This document shows, piece by piece, positions 7,520 to 15,381 of a stretch of 64,000 bases of DNA. The notes below the pieces were generated by a model. The model saw nothing but the letters and a program-made list of their open reading frames with translations, was not told the DNA's origin and made no database searches. Positions within the stretch are counted from its first letter, which is position 1, and every line of letters starts with the position of its first letter. A program made the translations under genes and the position numbers. The stretch spans positions 62,001 through 126,000 of the forward strand of contig JAIQFH010000025.1 in the NCBI GenBank assembly GCA_020073385.1, given 5' to 3'. This DNA is from Terriglobia bacterium (GTDB taxonomy: Bacteria; Acidobacteriota; Terriglobia; Terriglobales; Acidobacteriaceae).

Positions 7520-9475
7520 ATGTTCGGGTCCGGCGACGTTCTTAAATTAGCGGTTTTGATGTTCGCGTTTTCTGCCACCGCGCAAAATGCACAAGCGCTG
7601 GTTTCCGGAGGCACGCACAGTCCACACGGCAACCTCAGCATTCCCTGTCAGAACTGCCACACAGCAACCGCGTGGAAACCAATACGCGGAGTCCCGGAAT
7701 TCGATCACAACCAGACGAAATATCCTCTGCGCGGCATGCATCAGTCGGTGAGTTGCACTGAATGTCACGTCAGGCCGGTTTTCACTAACGTTGGACAGCG
7801 TTGCCAGGACTGTCACGCCGACATTCACAAGCGGCAACTGGGAGCGAACTGCGAGCAATGCCACACAGTGCGCGGATGGCAAGTCTCCGTTCAGCAGGTT
7901 CAGCAGCATAACAACCGCTTTCCGCTGACTGGGGCGCACGCTACGGTCGACTGCGATGCCTGCCACAAGGGAGCGGCCACCAGCAAATTCCAGACGATGG
8001 CCACGCAGTGCTTCTCATGCCACTCTGCGGAATTCAAAACGACCTTAACTCCAAATCACGTTGCCGCCGGTTTTTCTACCACCTGCGAGAGTTGCCACAG
8101 CACCGACAACTGGTTAAACGCGAAATTCGATCACGCGTCTGTGGGATTTCCTCTGAACGGAGGGCACGCGGTTCCGCCGCGCTTGTGTGCCGACTGTCAC
8201 CTCAACAACAACTACAATCTGGCGAGCACCGCCTGCGTAGGCTGCCACCTCAAGGACTATCAGGCGGCTGCAAATCCAAATCACGTCTCAGCACAATTCT
8301 CGCAATCCTGCGAGCAGTGCCATAACATAACCTCATGGTCGAATGCTTCGTTCAACCATAACGCTACAGCCTTTCCTCTTACCGGCCTGCACACCGTGCC
8401 ACCGCGGCAATGTACAGATTGCCACGTAAACAATAACTACAACTTGACCACCGCGGCCTGCGTCAGTTGCCACTTGAAAGACTATCAGGGGACGACCAAT
8501 CCGAATCACGTCACCTCAAGTTTCCCCCAGACGTGCGATCAGTGCCACAACACGACGTCATGGGCAAATGCGACCTTCAATCACAACAGTACGGGTTTCC
8601 CCCTGACCGGCCTGCACACCGTGCCACCGCGTCAATGCGTCGACTGCCATGTGAACAATAACTACACTTTGTCGAGCGCGGCCTGCGTGACGTGTCATCT
8701 GAAAGACTATCAAGGGACTACAAACCCCAATCACGTTACTGCCAGCTTTCCTCAGACATGCGATCAGTGCCACAACACGAGTTCATGGGCGAATGCCATC
8801 TTCAACCACAGCAGCACCGGTTTCCCACTGTCGGGAGGGCACGCCGTGCCTCCGCGTCAGTGCACGGACTGCCATGTCAACAACAACTACTCGCTGAACA
8901 GCACCTTGTGCTATTCATGTCATCAAAAGGATTACACCGGCACCAACAATCCTGCGCACTCAGCGGCCGGATTCCCTACTACCTGCGAACTTTGCCACGA
9001 CACCGTCGTCTGGACTGACTCCACGTTTAATCACAACAACACAGCGTTCCCTCTTACTGGCTCGCACATGGTGCCTCCGCGTGCGTGCACGGACTGCCAT
9101 GTCAACAATAACTACACGACGCTGCCACTGACGTGTATCGGTTGCCATCAGAACGACTACAACAATACGACCAATCCAGGCCATGCGGCGCAACCGCAGT
9201 TCTTCCCGACAACATGTCAAACCTGTCACAACACCACGGCCTGGACAGGCGCGACGTTCAACCACACGCAGTACACGCCATTCCCGATCAGCCATGGCAA
9301 CGCCAACGGCGTGTGCGCCACGTGCCACGTTAACTCCAGCGATTACGCTATATTCCAATGCACGGGCTGCCATGGCGGCAACAACGCGAGTAACTTCCGC
9401 CACGAACAAGTGAGCGGGTATGTGTACAACAGCATCAACTGCTATCAGTGTCACCAGAGCGGCCGCGGCGGATAG
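7520..9475 (+). CDS. 25-haem c-type cytochrome built from tandem 75-residue repeats
   Basis: A 651-residue exported protein with a signal peptide (about residues 1-26, ending NAQA). I count 25 CXXCH haem-attachment motifs: eight triplets plus one. Each triplet is a unit of about 75 residues with the order C-x2-CH(N), W.(N)A.FNH, FPL.G.H, PPR.C.DCHVNNNY, C..CHLKDYQ and NPNH. The many extra histidines give distal ligands for bis-His haems. There is no transmembrane anchor after the signal, so it is periplasmic or extracellular. Such proteins conduct electrons to or from extracellular acceptors. A Crp/Fnr-type regulator is convergent downstream. No partner porin or quinol oxidase is in the window. 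Confidence 0.92.
   Translation: MFGSGDVLKLAVLMFAFSATAQNAQALVSGGTHSPHGNLSIPCQNCHTATAWKPIRGVPEFDHNQTKYPLRGMHQSVSCTECHVRPVFTNVGQRCQDCHADIHKRQLGANCEQCHTVRGWQVSVQQVQQHNNRFPLTGAHATVDCDACHKGAATSKFQTMATQCFSCHSAEFKTTLTPNHVAAGFSTTCESCHSTDNWLNAKFDHASVGFPLNGGHAVPPRLCADCHLNNNYNLASTACVGCHLKDYQAAANPNHVSAQFSQSCEQCHNITSWSNASFNHNATAFPLTGLHTVPPRQCTDCHVNNNYNLTTAACVSCHLKDYQGTTNPNHVTSSFPQTCDQCHNTTSWANATFNHNSTGFPLTGLHTVPPRQCVDCHVNNNYTLSSAACVTCHLKDYQGTTNPNHVTASFPQTCDQCHNTSSWANAIFNHSSTGFPLSGGHAVPPRQCTDCHVNNNYSLNSTLCYSCHQKDYTGTNNPAHSAAGFPTTCELCHDTVVWTDSTFNHNNTAFPLTGSHMVPPRACTDCHVNNNYTTLPLTCIGCHQNDYNNTTNPGHAAQPQFFPTTCQTCHNTTAWTGATFNHTQYTPFPISHGNANGVCATCHVNSSDYAIFQCTGCHGGNNASNFRHEQVSGYVYNSINCYQCHQSGRGG
8084..9214 (+). 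repeat. Tandem 225-bp coding repeats inside the cytochrome gene
   Basis: Units begin at the first haem codon at 8084, 8309, 8534, 8759 and 8984, exactly 225 bases apart; the next begins at 9215, 231 bases on. Units two to four are the most alike at DNA level, which points to recent internal duplication. Earlier triplets (7640-8080) are diverged copies of the same unit. Confidence 0.9.
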
Positions 9476-9592
9476 TGCAGCTTGGCTGCCATTGGTTTGC
9501 CAATCAAGTCCATGGTCAATGCCAGCCCGCAGTCCCGGTCAGCGGATGGTCGCCAAAAGGTCCGAATTCCTCCAGGCATGGGTTACACGGAA

Positions 9593-10336
9593 CTAAGTTT
9601 TGCAATGGGCGGACACCTCCCTTTCAGAAACCTCCGCAAGGGCAGTGACGTCGCGAACCTGCACCATTTCCCGGCCGATGCTGACGATTCCCAACGATTG
9701 CCAGCGGCACAGGTGGCGGCTTACAGTAGCCAGCGTCGTCCCAGTCAATTGCGCCAGTTCCTGACGGGAGAGACGGATCTCCTGGTGCCCGTTCATGGCA
9801 CTGCCGAAACGCTTCGACAAACGAATCAACTCGCTACTCAGGCGCGAGCCAACGTCTTCGGTTGAGACCTCACGAAAACGCTCATTCATCTCCTCTAGTC
9901 GTTCTTCAAGAGCGCGAATCGTATTGTGCCGAAACATGTGGAAGCGCTCTAGAATTTTGTCGAAAGTTGTGGCATCCCACACGAGTGCGATACAAGGCCG
10001 AACGGCTTGAGCCGTCGAGCGGTGTTGGTGGCCTGACCAACAGCCGAACGCACCGACGACTTCCCCGATCCCAATGAGTCTGAGGATCACTTCATTACCC
10101 CTGAGGCCGGGCTGTGTGATCTTGACCCATCCGGAGAGCAGCAACGCAACTTGTTGGACGGGATCTCCTGCCGAGAAAATGGTTTGCCACCGCAGAAAAT
10201 CTTCTTGGCAGGCGGCAGAAACGATCGCGCTGCAGTCGGCGGGAGACACATCCGAGAACAAAGTCAATCCCTGAACGAACGCAATCCTTTCGCTCCGTGA
10301 ACTGGCACTACTCAGAAGTGTTTCCTCGTTGTCCAA
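9593..10336 (-). CDS. Crp/Fnr-family transcriptional regulator
   Basis: A 247-residue regulator. The N-terminal half is a cyclic-nucleotide-binding-type beta-roll (LFSDV..AD through LIGIGEVVGAFG). A dimerisation helix follows (about 128-160). The C-terminal winged helix has the Crp helix-turn-helix LSRQELAQLTGTTLATVSRHL (about 188-208). The start is a TTG at 10336 behind AAGGGGCGGAAAAGT. It has four cysteines in the sensor half, but not in the spacing of the Fnr iron-sulphur cluster, so the signal is unknown. Convergence with the cytochrome gene suggests, without proving, a role in electron-acceptor or stress control. Confidence 0.88.
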   Translation of the reverse strand: MDNEETLLSSASSRSERIAFVQGLTLFSDVSPADCSAIVSAACQEDFLRWQTIFSAGDPVQQVALLLSGWVKITQPGLRGNEVILRLIGIGEVVGAFGCWSGHQHRSTAQAVRPCIALVWDATTFDKILERFHMFRHNTIRALEERLEEMNERFREVSTEDVGSRLSSELIRLSKRFGSAMNGHQEIRLSRQELAQLTGTTLATVSRHLCRWQSLGIVSIGREMVQVRDVTALAEVSEREVSAHCKT

Positions 10337-10607
10337 ACTTTTCCGCCCCTTGCGCTCAGCATCGCCACAAAGTCGCAGGTCTGCACTATGGCAGTTAGGC
10401 CCCTCAATTCATTGGCGAACCGCAAAAGGTTTGTAAAAGGCTTGCAAAAAGAACATGCGACAGCGAGGCGTTTAGACCGCGGAGGTCAGGGGAAATCTCA
10501 TTACTGAACGCCAAAAAATAAGCTCTTTGCACTAGAGCAAAGACAAGGCTGCAAAAATCTAGCATTTTTCTACAGTCCGTTAGTCCAAGAGAGCCGGGTG
10601 AGTGCCA
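10337..10607. promoter_or_regulatory. Upstream region of the Crp/Fnr gene with inverted and direct repeats
   Basis: TCTTTGC (10524-10530) and GCAAAGA (10537-10543) form a 7-bp inverted repeat with a six-base spacer, a possible operator. Nearby, GGTTTGTAAAA and GGCTTGCAAAA sit in tandem at about 10428-10450. Both are candidate binding sites for the regulator or for an autoregulatory loop; this is inference. Confidence 0.3.
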
Positions 10608-10861
10608 TGAATTTAAGACCTCGGATCTGCCACCTACTGTCCTTTCTCAAAATCCACAGACCGGACTGTGAGCACTGTGCGGCTCGCCTAACCTGCGGGA
10701 CCGAACTACGAAAGCGCCTGCAAGAATTGAATGCGCAGACGCCGTCGTTCATCTCCGGGGGCATTATTGGAATAGAGCTTAGGATTTGTCCGCTTGGGAC
10801 TGCGCCCTGGGTTGCGTCCCACAGGCAGGGCAGACCATCTCGTCAAAGGCTGCGCGCCTGA
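10608..10861 (+). CDS. Possible small cysteine-containing protein, unknown
   Basis: An 84-codon frame from ATG 10608, beginning MNLRPRICHLLSFLK and containing CEHCAARLTCG, which could bind a metal. There is no strong ribosome site, and the second half reads like random sequence. It lies in a gap between the Crp/Fnr gene and tRNA-Ala. It may be a real small gene or a chance frame. I do not recognise it. Confidence 0.25.
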
Positions 10862-10928
10862 TCCCAGCCGACTGCGTTGTGTACCCGCACTGCGGGCCCA
10901 ACGATTGGAGCTGTAAGTGATTGAAAAT

Positions 10929-11004
10929 TGGTGGAGCTAGTCGGGCTCGAACCGACGACCTCATCGTTGCGAACGATGCGCTCTCCCAGCTGAGCTATAG
11001 CCCC
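10929..11004 (-). tRNA. tRNA-Ala (anticodon CGC)
   Basis: The minus strand folds as a full cloverleaf. The acceptor GGGGCTA pairs with TAGCTCC (one G-T), and the discriminator is A. The D stem is GCTC/GAGC. The anticodon arm is CATCG-TTCGCAA-CGATG with anticodon CGC at 10969-10971. The T arm is GTCGG-TTCGAGC-CCGAC. The 3' CCA is encoded (10929-10931). It reads the alanine codon GCG. Confidence 0.97.
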
Positions 11005-11030
11005 GTGCAGGTTGGATCGGTAGCTCGATT

Positions 11031-11060
11031 ATTTTATCAGCCTTCCCGAGTGTGCACCAA
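11031..11060 (-). promoter_or_regulatory. Possible promoter of tRNA-Ala
   Basis: On the minus strand, TTGGTG (11060-11055) and TAAAAT (11036-11031) are separated by 18 bases and lie about 27 bases before the tRNA 5' end. The -35 match is weak. Confidence 0.3.
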
Positions 11061-11089
11061 ACGGATCCGGGCGCTTCAGTTTTCGCGCC

Positions 11090-11140
11090 GAGATTTCTCC
11101 GCGTTCTCTGCGAATCCTCAGCGGCCTTCGCGGTTAAGCC
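11090..11140 (+). repeat. Degenerate CTCTGCG/CAGCGG dispersed repeat (copy 1)
   Basis: The run GAGATTTCTCCGCGTTCTCT, then GCGAATCCTCAGCGG and CCTTCGCGGTTAAG, belongs to the same family as 17212-17262, 20896-20943, 42690-42795 and 52400-52495. It is noncoding and lies between tRNA-Ala and the TonB-like gene. Confidence 0.7.
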
Positions 11141-11249
11141 TTTTGTTCGATTTCATCCAGCAATGATAGCGGAGCCTTTGACATCCTCGAGCCTGGGTGA
11201 TCCAACCGCGCAGGTCCGTTGTCGCTAGATTCGACCCTCACAAATCAGC

Positions 11250-12014
11250 TTGACGAAACCCACCGACCTGCGTCTAACTACCAACAGGCATAGGGGCCAT
11301 GGGGAAATTTTCGTGTTTGAGCAACTGAATCCCGCGACCGCACGGCGCCAGCGCCGTCTTCTCGCCGTCTCGGTCGGCGTCCATGCCGTGATCCTCGCCT
11401 GGATGCTCCACGCTCCCGAGCCGAAATTGCTCGCTCCGGTTTCCGTCGCCTTCGGTCAAAATGGCACATCCGTCACCAGACTCTTCTGGTCGACCAAGAA
11501 TCCCGACGACAGCACCCATAGCTCGTCCGATCTCGCCACCGAGCGCTATAAGCACCAGCGCCTTGGACAAAAGCTGGCGTGGAAAGCTCCCGCTCAACTT
11601 GCAAAACTGTCGGCACCCCAGACGCTCGTCATTCGTGCCGAACAACAAGACAAGTCGGAAACCCAGACGCTATCCGCTCTCGGCCACGGTGCGCAAGCCG
11701 GTCTTCCCTACGGAACGTTGACTCGAGGGCAACTCTACGGCGATGAGATCCGCCCTGCCCTCCCCGTCGCGACCTCCGATCCGGTCGTCTTTCCGTGGCA
11801 ACTCCCCATCGCCCCGGGAAACGAAGTCATCGAGATCAACATCGACGAGCGCGGGGAGATCGTCAGCAAAACCGTGCTCCAGAGCCTCGGTCCCGAGATC
11901 GACTCGAAGTGCCTCGCAGCACTCGAGAATTGGCACTTCCGTCCCGCGACGCGGAATGGTTCCCCTATTTCCTCGAAACAAGACGCCATCTTCCCCTTCC
12001 GCGCACGCGGCTAG
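11250..12014 (+). CDS. TonB-family C-terminal protein (energy transducer-like)
   Basis: A protein of up to 254 residues with one N-terminal transmembrane segment (about 38-54, LLAVSVGVHAVILAWML), a variable linker, and a C-terminal TonB-like domain (about 185-254) ending VLQSLGPEIDSKCLAALENW, then HFRPATRNG, the usual beta-alpha-beta pattern. TonB proteins couple the proton-motive force to outer-membrane transporters; many acidobacterial paralogues have unknown partners, and no ExbB/ExbD or receptor lies nearby. The start is uncertain: TTG at 11250, or GTG at 11313, which gives a shorter cytoplasmic tail. Confidence 0.75.
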   Translation: MTKPTDLRLTTNRHRGHGEIFVFEQLNPATARRQRRLLAVSVGVHAVILAWMLHAPEPKLLAPVSVAFGQNGTSVTRLFWSTKNPDDSTHSSSDLATERYKHQRLGQKLAWKAPAQLAKLSAPQTLVIRAEQQDKSETQTLSALGHGAQAGLPYGTLTRGQLYGDEIRPALPVATSDPVVFPWQLPIAPGNEVIEINIDERGEIVSKTVLQSLGPEIDSKCLAALENWHFRPATRNGSPISSKQDAIFPFRARG

Positions 12015-12050
12015 TCCTGTCGCTCAACGCTCACCCGCTATAATGAGTCT

Positions 12051-12668
12051 GTGAACGAAAACGCAGTCGAGCAAGTGGCCTCCGCCGAGTTCCCGACGCG
12101 CTGGGGGAAGTTCCGCATTTACGGTTTCCGCGGACACAGCGAGGGAAGGGTCGATCGCCGCATCGAAGAAGCCGTTGCCCTGGTCATGGGCGACGTGAAG
12201 TCCAGCCCGCCCCTGGTCCGCGTGCACTCGCAATGTCTGACCGGAGACGTCTTCCATTCCCTGCGCTGCGATTGCCGGCAGCAACTCGAACTCTCTTTAT
12301 CGATGATCTCCGAGGAAGGCACCGGCATCCTGATCTACGAACAGCAAGAAGGACGCGGCATCGGCCTGATGGCCAAGCTGCAAGCCTACGAATTGCAGGA
12401 CTCTGGCCTCGATACTGTCGAGGCCAACGAGCGCCTCGGCTTCAAAGCCGACCAGCGTGACTTCACGCTTCCTGGCGAGATCCTCAAGGCTCTGGGCGTC
12501 ACGCGGGTACGGTTGCTCTCCAATAATCCCGACAAGGTGGAAGCCCTGGAACGCTCCGGGGTGCAAGTCGTAGAACGTGTTCCCTGCGAAGTCACGCCCA
12601 GCCCGCACGCCGAGGAATATTTACGGACGAAGAAAGAAAAGCTGGGGCACTTGTTCACGTCAGGCTAA
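12051..12668 (+). CDS. ribA: GTP cyclohydrolase II
   Basis: A 205-residue enzyme that opens the GTP ring in the first step of riboflavin synthesis, yielding 2,5-diamino-6-ribosylamino-pyrimidinone phosphate, formate and pyrophosphate. The zinc cysteines are Cys62, Cys73 and Cys75 (HSQCLTGDVFHSLRCDC), spaced as in E. coli RibA. The GTP-binding YEQQEGRGIGL (about 96) and LLSNNPDKVEAL (about 156) motifs are present. It is a stand-alone RibA, not a RibBA fusion. The start is GTG 12051. No other rib genes are nearby. A 63-codon membrane protein gene follows two bases later. Confidence 0.95.
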   Translation: MNENAVEQVASAEFPTRWGKFRIYGFRGHSEGRVDRRIEEAVALVMGDVKSSPPLVRVHSQCLTGDVFHSLRCDCRQQLELSLSMISEEGTGILIYEQQEGRGIGLMAKLQAYELQDSGLDTVEANERLGFKADQRDFTLPGEILKALGVTRVRLLSNNPDKVEALERSGVQVVERVPCEVTPSPHAEEYLRTKKEKLGHLFTSG

Positions 12669-12669
12669 G

Positions 12670-12861
12670 ATGAGGCCGATGTCAATCTTGTTATTCGTGG
12701 GGGGCTCTGTCTTCCTGGTGCTGGCCTTCTCGCTGGCGGTTACGCGGGGTGTTCTAGGCGCTCTGGACGTGACCGTATTTGATGTTTACTTTGTTGTTCG
12801 ACCACTTTACCTCCTGCTGATCGCCGCAGTCTTGTTTATCGGCGGATTCGTTTCGTTCTGA
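12670..12861 (+). CDS. Small two-helix membrane protein, unknown
   Basis: A 63-residue protein beginning MRPMSILLFVGG one base after the ribA stop, so translational coupling is likely. Two hydrophobic helices (about 5-25 and 41-62) flank a short DVTVFDVYFVV segment. That segment faintly recalls the DTYFVV stretch of haem-copper oxidase subunit I, but the histidines that would follow are absent. I do not recognise the family. Confidence 0.55.
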   Translation: MRPMSILLFVGGSVFLVLAFSLAVTRGVLGALDVTVFDVYFVVRPLYLLLIAAVLFIGGFVSF

Positions 12862-12961
12862 GCGCATCCCTGACATGAACAGGCGGATAGTTACTACGCT
12901 GCCCGAAAGCACGAATAACGTCGGTCATCTCGCCGTTCTTTTTTGCTCGATAAACCAAAAG

Positions 12962-13840
12962 TCATCCACGCTCAGAGTCCAGAAGTGACTGCAACATTTC
13001 TTTGTTTTTCGCCGGCAAATACTCCAGTGCAGCGCGCGCCAAAGCCACGTAAACCCAACGCGGAACAGGCGCCGTTCGCAGCACTTCCAGATGCCGCCGC
13101 ACCGTCTCCACATCTCCACGAACAATTGGCCCGCTAAAACCCGCCGCTGCTCCGAGCTTTCCGTAATTCCTTACAGTCTGGAGCAATATCGGAAGCATGC
13201 GTTGTTTGGCCGCTTTCTTGCTCACGCCGGCCAGCGCGGCAACCTGCTCAGTGGTCGCCAGTAGAGCTGTCAGCAGCGGCGACGCAAAAGTTCCCCATGC
13301 GTGATACGCCTTCTTCTGCTTCCGACTGATGGCATGGGACTCCCCTCCAAGATCACGCACGATACGACGAGCAGCCCGCACCGCAACCGGATCGCCCTCG
13401 ATCGCAAATGACACTCCCACAAGCGATGGCCGCGATCCCTGCACAAACGTCATCAGCGGATGCACTGATGCCACGGCCACCCCTCTTCTCCGAAGCGGCT
13501 CCAAGACCTCGCTATCGAGCGCCCCGCTTGAGTGCAGCGCAATTCTTCCTCTTCCTCTTCCCTCAAATCCCTGAGACAGTGATTCCGCTGCCCGCGCAAT
13601 CTCGCTGTCAGGCACGCAAAACCATAAGACACGCGCCTTCGCTTCCCCTGCATCCAGAACCAACCGCGATCCTGTCTGCCTGGCCAGCCGCCTCGCCCGC
13701 GTGATTGAGTTTCCACGGGCTCGCGCAACTACTGATTCAATCCGATAGCCTGCCTTCCTCAGCGCGACCGCCAACGCCGTCCCTAGATTCCCCGCACCCA
13801 CGATTGCGATGTCCGGCTTCGCCACCATGCCGGGCAGCAT
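12962..13840 (-). CDS. Rossmann-like and DUF2520 domain protein
   Basis: A 292-residue protein. The N-terminus has a dinucleotide-binding fold (IAIVGAGNLGTALA, residues 11-24) of the F420/NADP oxidoreductase type. The C-terminus is DUF2520, with the conserved HPLMTF (about 125-130) and KKAYHAWGTFASP stretch (about 175-187). The two domains together resemble 6-phosphogluconate-dehydrogenase-like reductases; the substrate of the family is not established. The start could be 13840 or 13828 (MVAKPD). The neighbours give no pathway hint. Confidence 0.85.
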   Translation of the reverse strand: MLPGMVAKPDIAIVGAGNLGTALAVALRKAGYRIESVVARARGNSITRARRLARQTGSRLVLDAGEAKARVLWFCVPDSEIARAAESLSQGFEGRGRGRIALHSSGALDSEVLEPLRRRGVAVASVHPLMTFVQGSRPSLVGVSFAIEGDPVAVRAARRIVRDLGGESHAISRKQKKAYHAWGTFASPLLTALLATTEQVAALAGVSKKAAKQRMLPILLQTVRNYGKLGAAAGFSGPIVRGDVETVRRHLEVLRTAPVPRWVYVALARAALEYLPAKNKEMLQSLLDSERG

Positions 13841-13869
13841 AGCAGAACCCGTTTCCTCGGATTAACACC

Positions 13870-13913
13870 TGTAGCCCCGGACGCCTCGTCCGGGGTTGCG
13901 CGCGCGGCGCGCC
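13870..13913 (+). repeat. Two-hairpin palindromic element, copy E1
   Basis: The GTAG prefix is followed by stem CCCCGGACG/CGTCCGGGG (13875-13883, 13887-13895; CCT loop) and then a second GCGCGC hairpin. It is intergenic between the DUF2520 and Nudix genes. Confidence 0.85.
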
Positions 13914-14136
13914 ATGCGTGGAGCGTCCGCCGGCCCTCTCCCGGACACGCTTCAACGAAACGAACCCTCAGCACCCCGTCATAGGCACAGAGACAATGCT
14001 CCGCTGTGAAGAGAATATTTGTACTTCGAGAATTCCAAAGCGGTGCAGACTAGCTCGCCAGCGGGCACCAGGCCACTTGGAGGTTTCCGTTGTCGGCCCG
14101 AGTAGTGCTGCGGCCGCCGTGCTTTATAGTGATGGC

Positions 14137-14736
14137 ATGGCCAAAATTTCTTCTCGGAGCAAAGCTCTCCCCGCGCGGCGACCCAAGGCCCACCTCGTCT
14201 CCTCTCGCACTGTATATCGCGGCCCGGTTTTTTGGGTCACTACCGATCACGTGATCGAACCCGGCGGAATCAAGGTTCGCCGCGATCTCATCCATCACTC
14301 CGGCTCGATCGTCATGCTCGCGGTCGACGACACCAGGAAGGTGCCTCGCGTTCTCCTCGAGCGCCAATATCGCCACGCCGCGAAGGACTATCTGTGGGAA
14401 CTTCCCGCCGGTCGCATCGACCCTGGCGAGAGCGAGCTCCACGCCGCCAAGCGCGAACTGATCGAAGAGACGGGATATCGCGCTGACCGCTGGCGCCGCA
14501 TTCTCAGGTTCTACGCCAGCCCAGGATTCGTCGCCGAAACTATGGCTGTGTACCTCGCCACCGGCCTTCACGCCGGAGAAGCTGAGCCCGAGGACGACGA
14601 GGTGATCTACAAGCGAATGCTTCCTTTGCCGACAGTAGTGAAAATGGTGATGAAGGGCACCATCCGCGACGCCAAAACTATCTCGTCGGTCCTTTGGCTA
14701 GACCATATCTTGCATCATGGCAGTCGCAAGTTATGA
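14137..14736 (+). CDS. Nudix hydrolase, ADP-ribose pyrophosphatase-like
   Basis: A 199-residue protein. The ATG at 14137 is preferred; the frame extends 219 bases upstream, but that part reads as noncoding. The Nudix box is complete, with GRIDPGE (residues 92-98), REL (106-108) and EETG (110-113), the metal-binding helix that cleaves nucleoside diphosphates linked to another moiety. The upstream beta strands (VYRGPVFWV, RDLIHHSGSIVML) are typical of ADP-ribose pyrophosphatases. It probably recycles ADP-ribose or a related NDP-sugar. It is a single gene followed by a repeat. Confidence 0.9.
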   Translation: MAKISSRSKALPARRPKAHLVSSRTVYRGPVFWVTTDHVIEPGGIKVRRDLIHHSGSIVMLAVDDTRKVPRVLLERQYRHAAKDYLWELPAGRIDPGESELHAAKRELIEETGYRADRWRRILRFYASPGFVAETMAVYLATGLHAGEAEPEDDEVIYKRMLPLPTVVKMVMKGTIRDAKTISSVLWLDHILHHGSRKL

Positions 14737-14771
14737 GGCTTCTGCGTCACCCTAAGATCTCAGAAATTGAT

Positions 14772-14808
14772 TTCCTTCGTGTACCTTCGTGTCCTTCGTG
14801 ATTAATGG
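14772..14808 (+). repeat. CCTTCGTG-type periodic repeat
   Basis: CCTTCGTGTACCTTCGTGTC then CTTCGTGATTAATGG: a 9-10 base unit (ACCTTCGTGT) iterated three times. A longer inverted-half version is at 61330-61402. Confidence 0.65.
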
Positions 14809-14927
14809 AGTCCGCGGTGGATGTTGTGTACTGATTCCGCCCACGTCGTTTTTGTTGCAAATGAAACCGCTTTTGTTGTATGCAATCTCATGCCGCGCGA
14901 TTCGCCCCAAGTTGATGACGCATTCTC

Positions 14928-14956
14928 TTGACAGCCTACCCGCACCGCTACAAAAT
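14928..14956 (+). promoter_or_regulatory. Probable sigma-70 promoter of the cold-shock gene
   Basis: A perfect -35 TTGACA (14928-14933), a 17-base spacer and -10 CAAAAT (14951-14956; four of six). Predicted transcription starts near 14963, just before the hairpin at 14975-15005. Confidence 0.55.
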
Positions 14957-14974
14957 GCATCCTACTGACTGCGG

Positions 14975-15005
14975 GCACGTCCTCGGGGCCCTCAAGAGGA
15001 CGTGC
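14975..15005 (+). promoter_or_regulatory. Leader hairpin of the cold-shock mRNA
   Basis: GCACGTCCTC (14975-14984) and GAGGACGTGC (14996-15005) form a perfect 10-bp stem with an 11-base loop. The stem ends a few bases before the ribosome site AAGGGG of the csp gene, so it could act as a temperature-sensitive or protein-sensitive leader element. Confidence 0.6.
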
Positions 15006-15021
15006 AGAAAAGGGGCTCTTT

Positions 15022-15231
15022 GTGGAACGTATGAAAGGAACCGTAAAATGGTTCAATAACGCGAAAGGATACGGGTTCATTGGTCGCGCGGATGGACCCG
15101 ATGTGTTTGTGCACTACAGCGCGATCGCCTCCGAGGGCTACAAGAGCCTGCAGGAAGGCGATCAGGTTGAGTTCGAAATCGCCGAAGGCCAAAAAGGTCC
15201 GCAGGCGGCCAACGTGATAAAAGCTCAGTAG
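15022..15231 (+). CDS. Cold-shock domain protein
   Basis: A 69-residue single OB-fold protein of the CspA family. RNP1 (KGYGFIGR) and RNP2 (VFVHYSAI) are present, with the [10 protein letters not shown] start typical of the family. It binds single-stranded RNA and DNA and melts mRNA structure. Two starts fit: GTG 15022 behind AAGGGG, or ATG 15031, which gives the standard 66-residue length. The ATG may be the real one. The structured leader and good promoter suggest regulation through mRNA structure. Confidence 0.95.
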   Translation: MERMKGTVKWFNNAKGYGFIGRADGPDVFVHYSAIASEGYKSLQEGDQVEFEIAEGQKGPQAANVIKAQ

Positions 15232-15381
15232 GACCTGGCAAGCGCGCCAATCGGTTTTCCTTGCTGTCGTCTGACGCTAGTCGCCAGTCCTTCCAGTGGT
15301 GTCTGTCCTTTCAACTCTCTACGGCACAGGCAGCAGTGTACCCAGGACTCTGCAGCCTCCCTTTGGTTTATCTTTAAGTTC

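Noticed and set aside
8084-9214. Exact 225-bp periodicity as a possible CRISPR or satellite
   Set aside because: The units are an open reading frame with haem motifs in every copy; the periodicity is that of protein modules.
9593-10336. Naming the regulator as Fnr
   Set aside because: The cysteine spacing does not match the N-terminal iron-sulphur cluster of Fnr.
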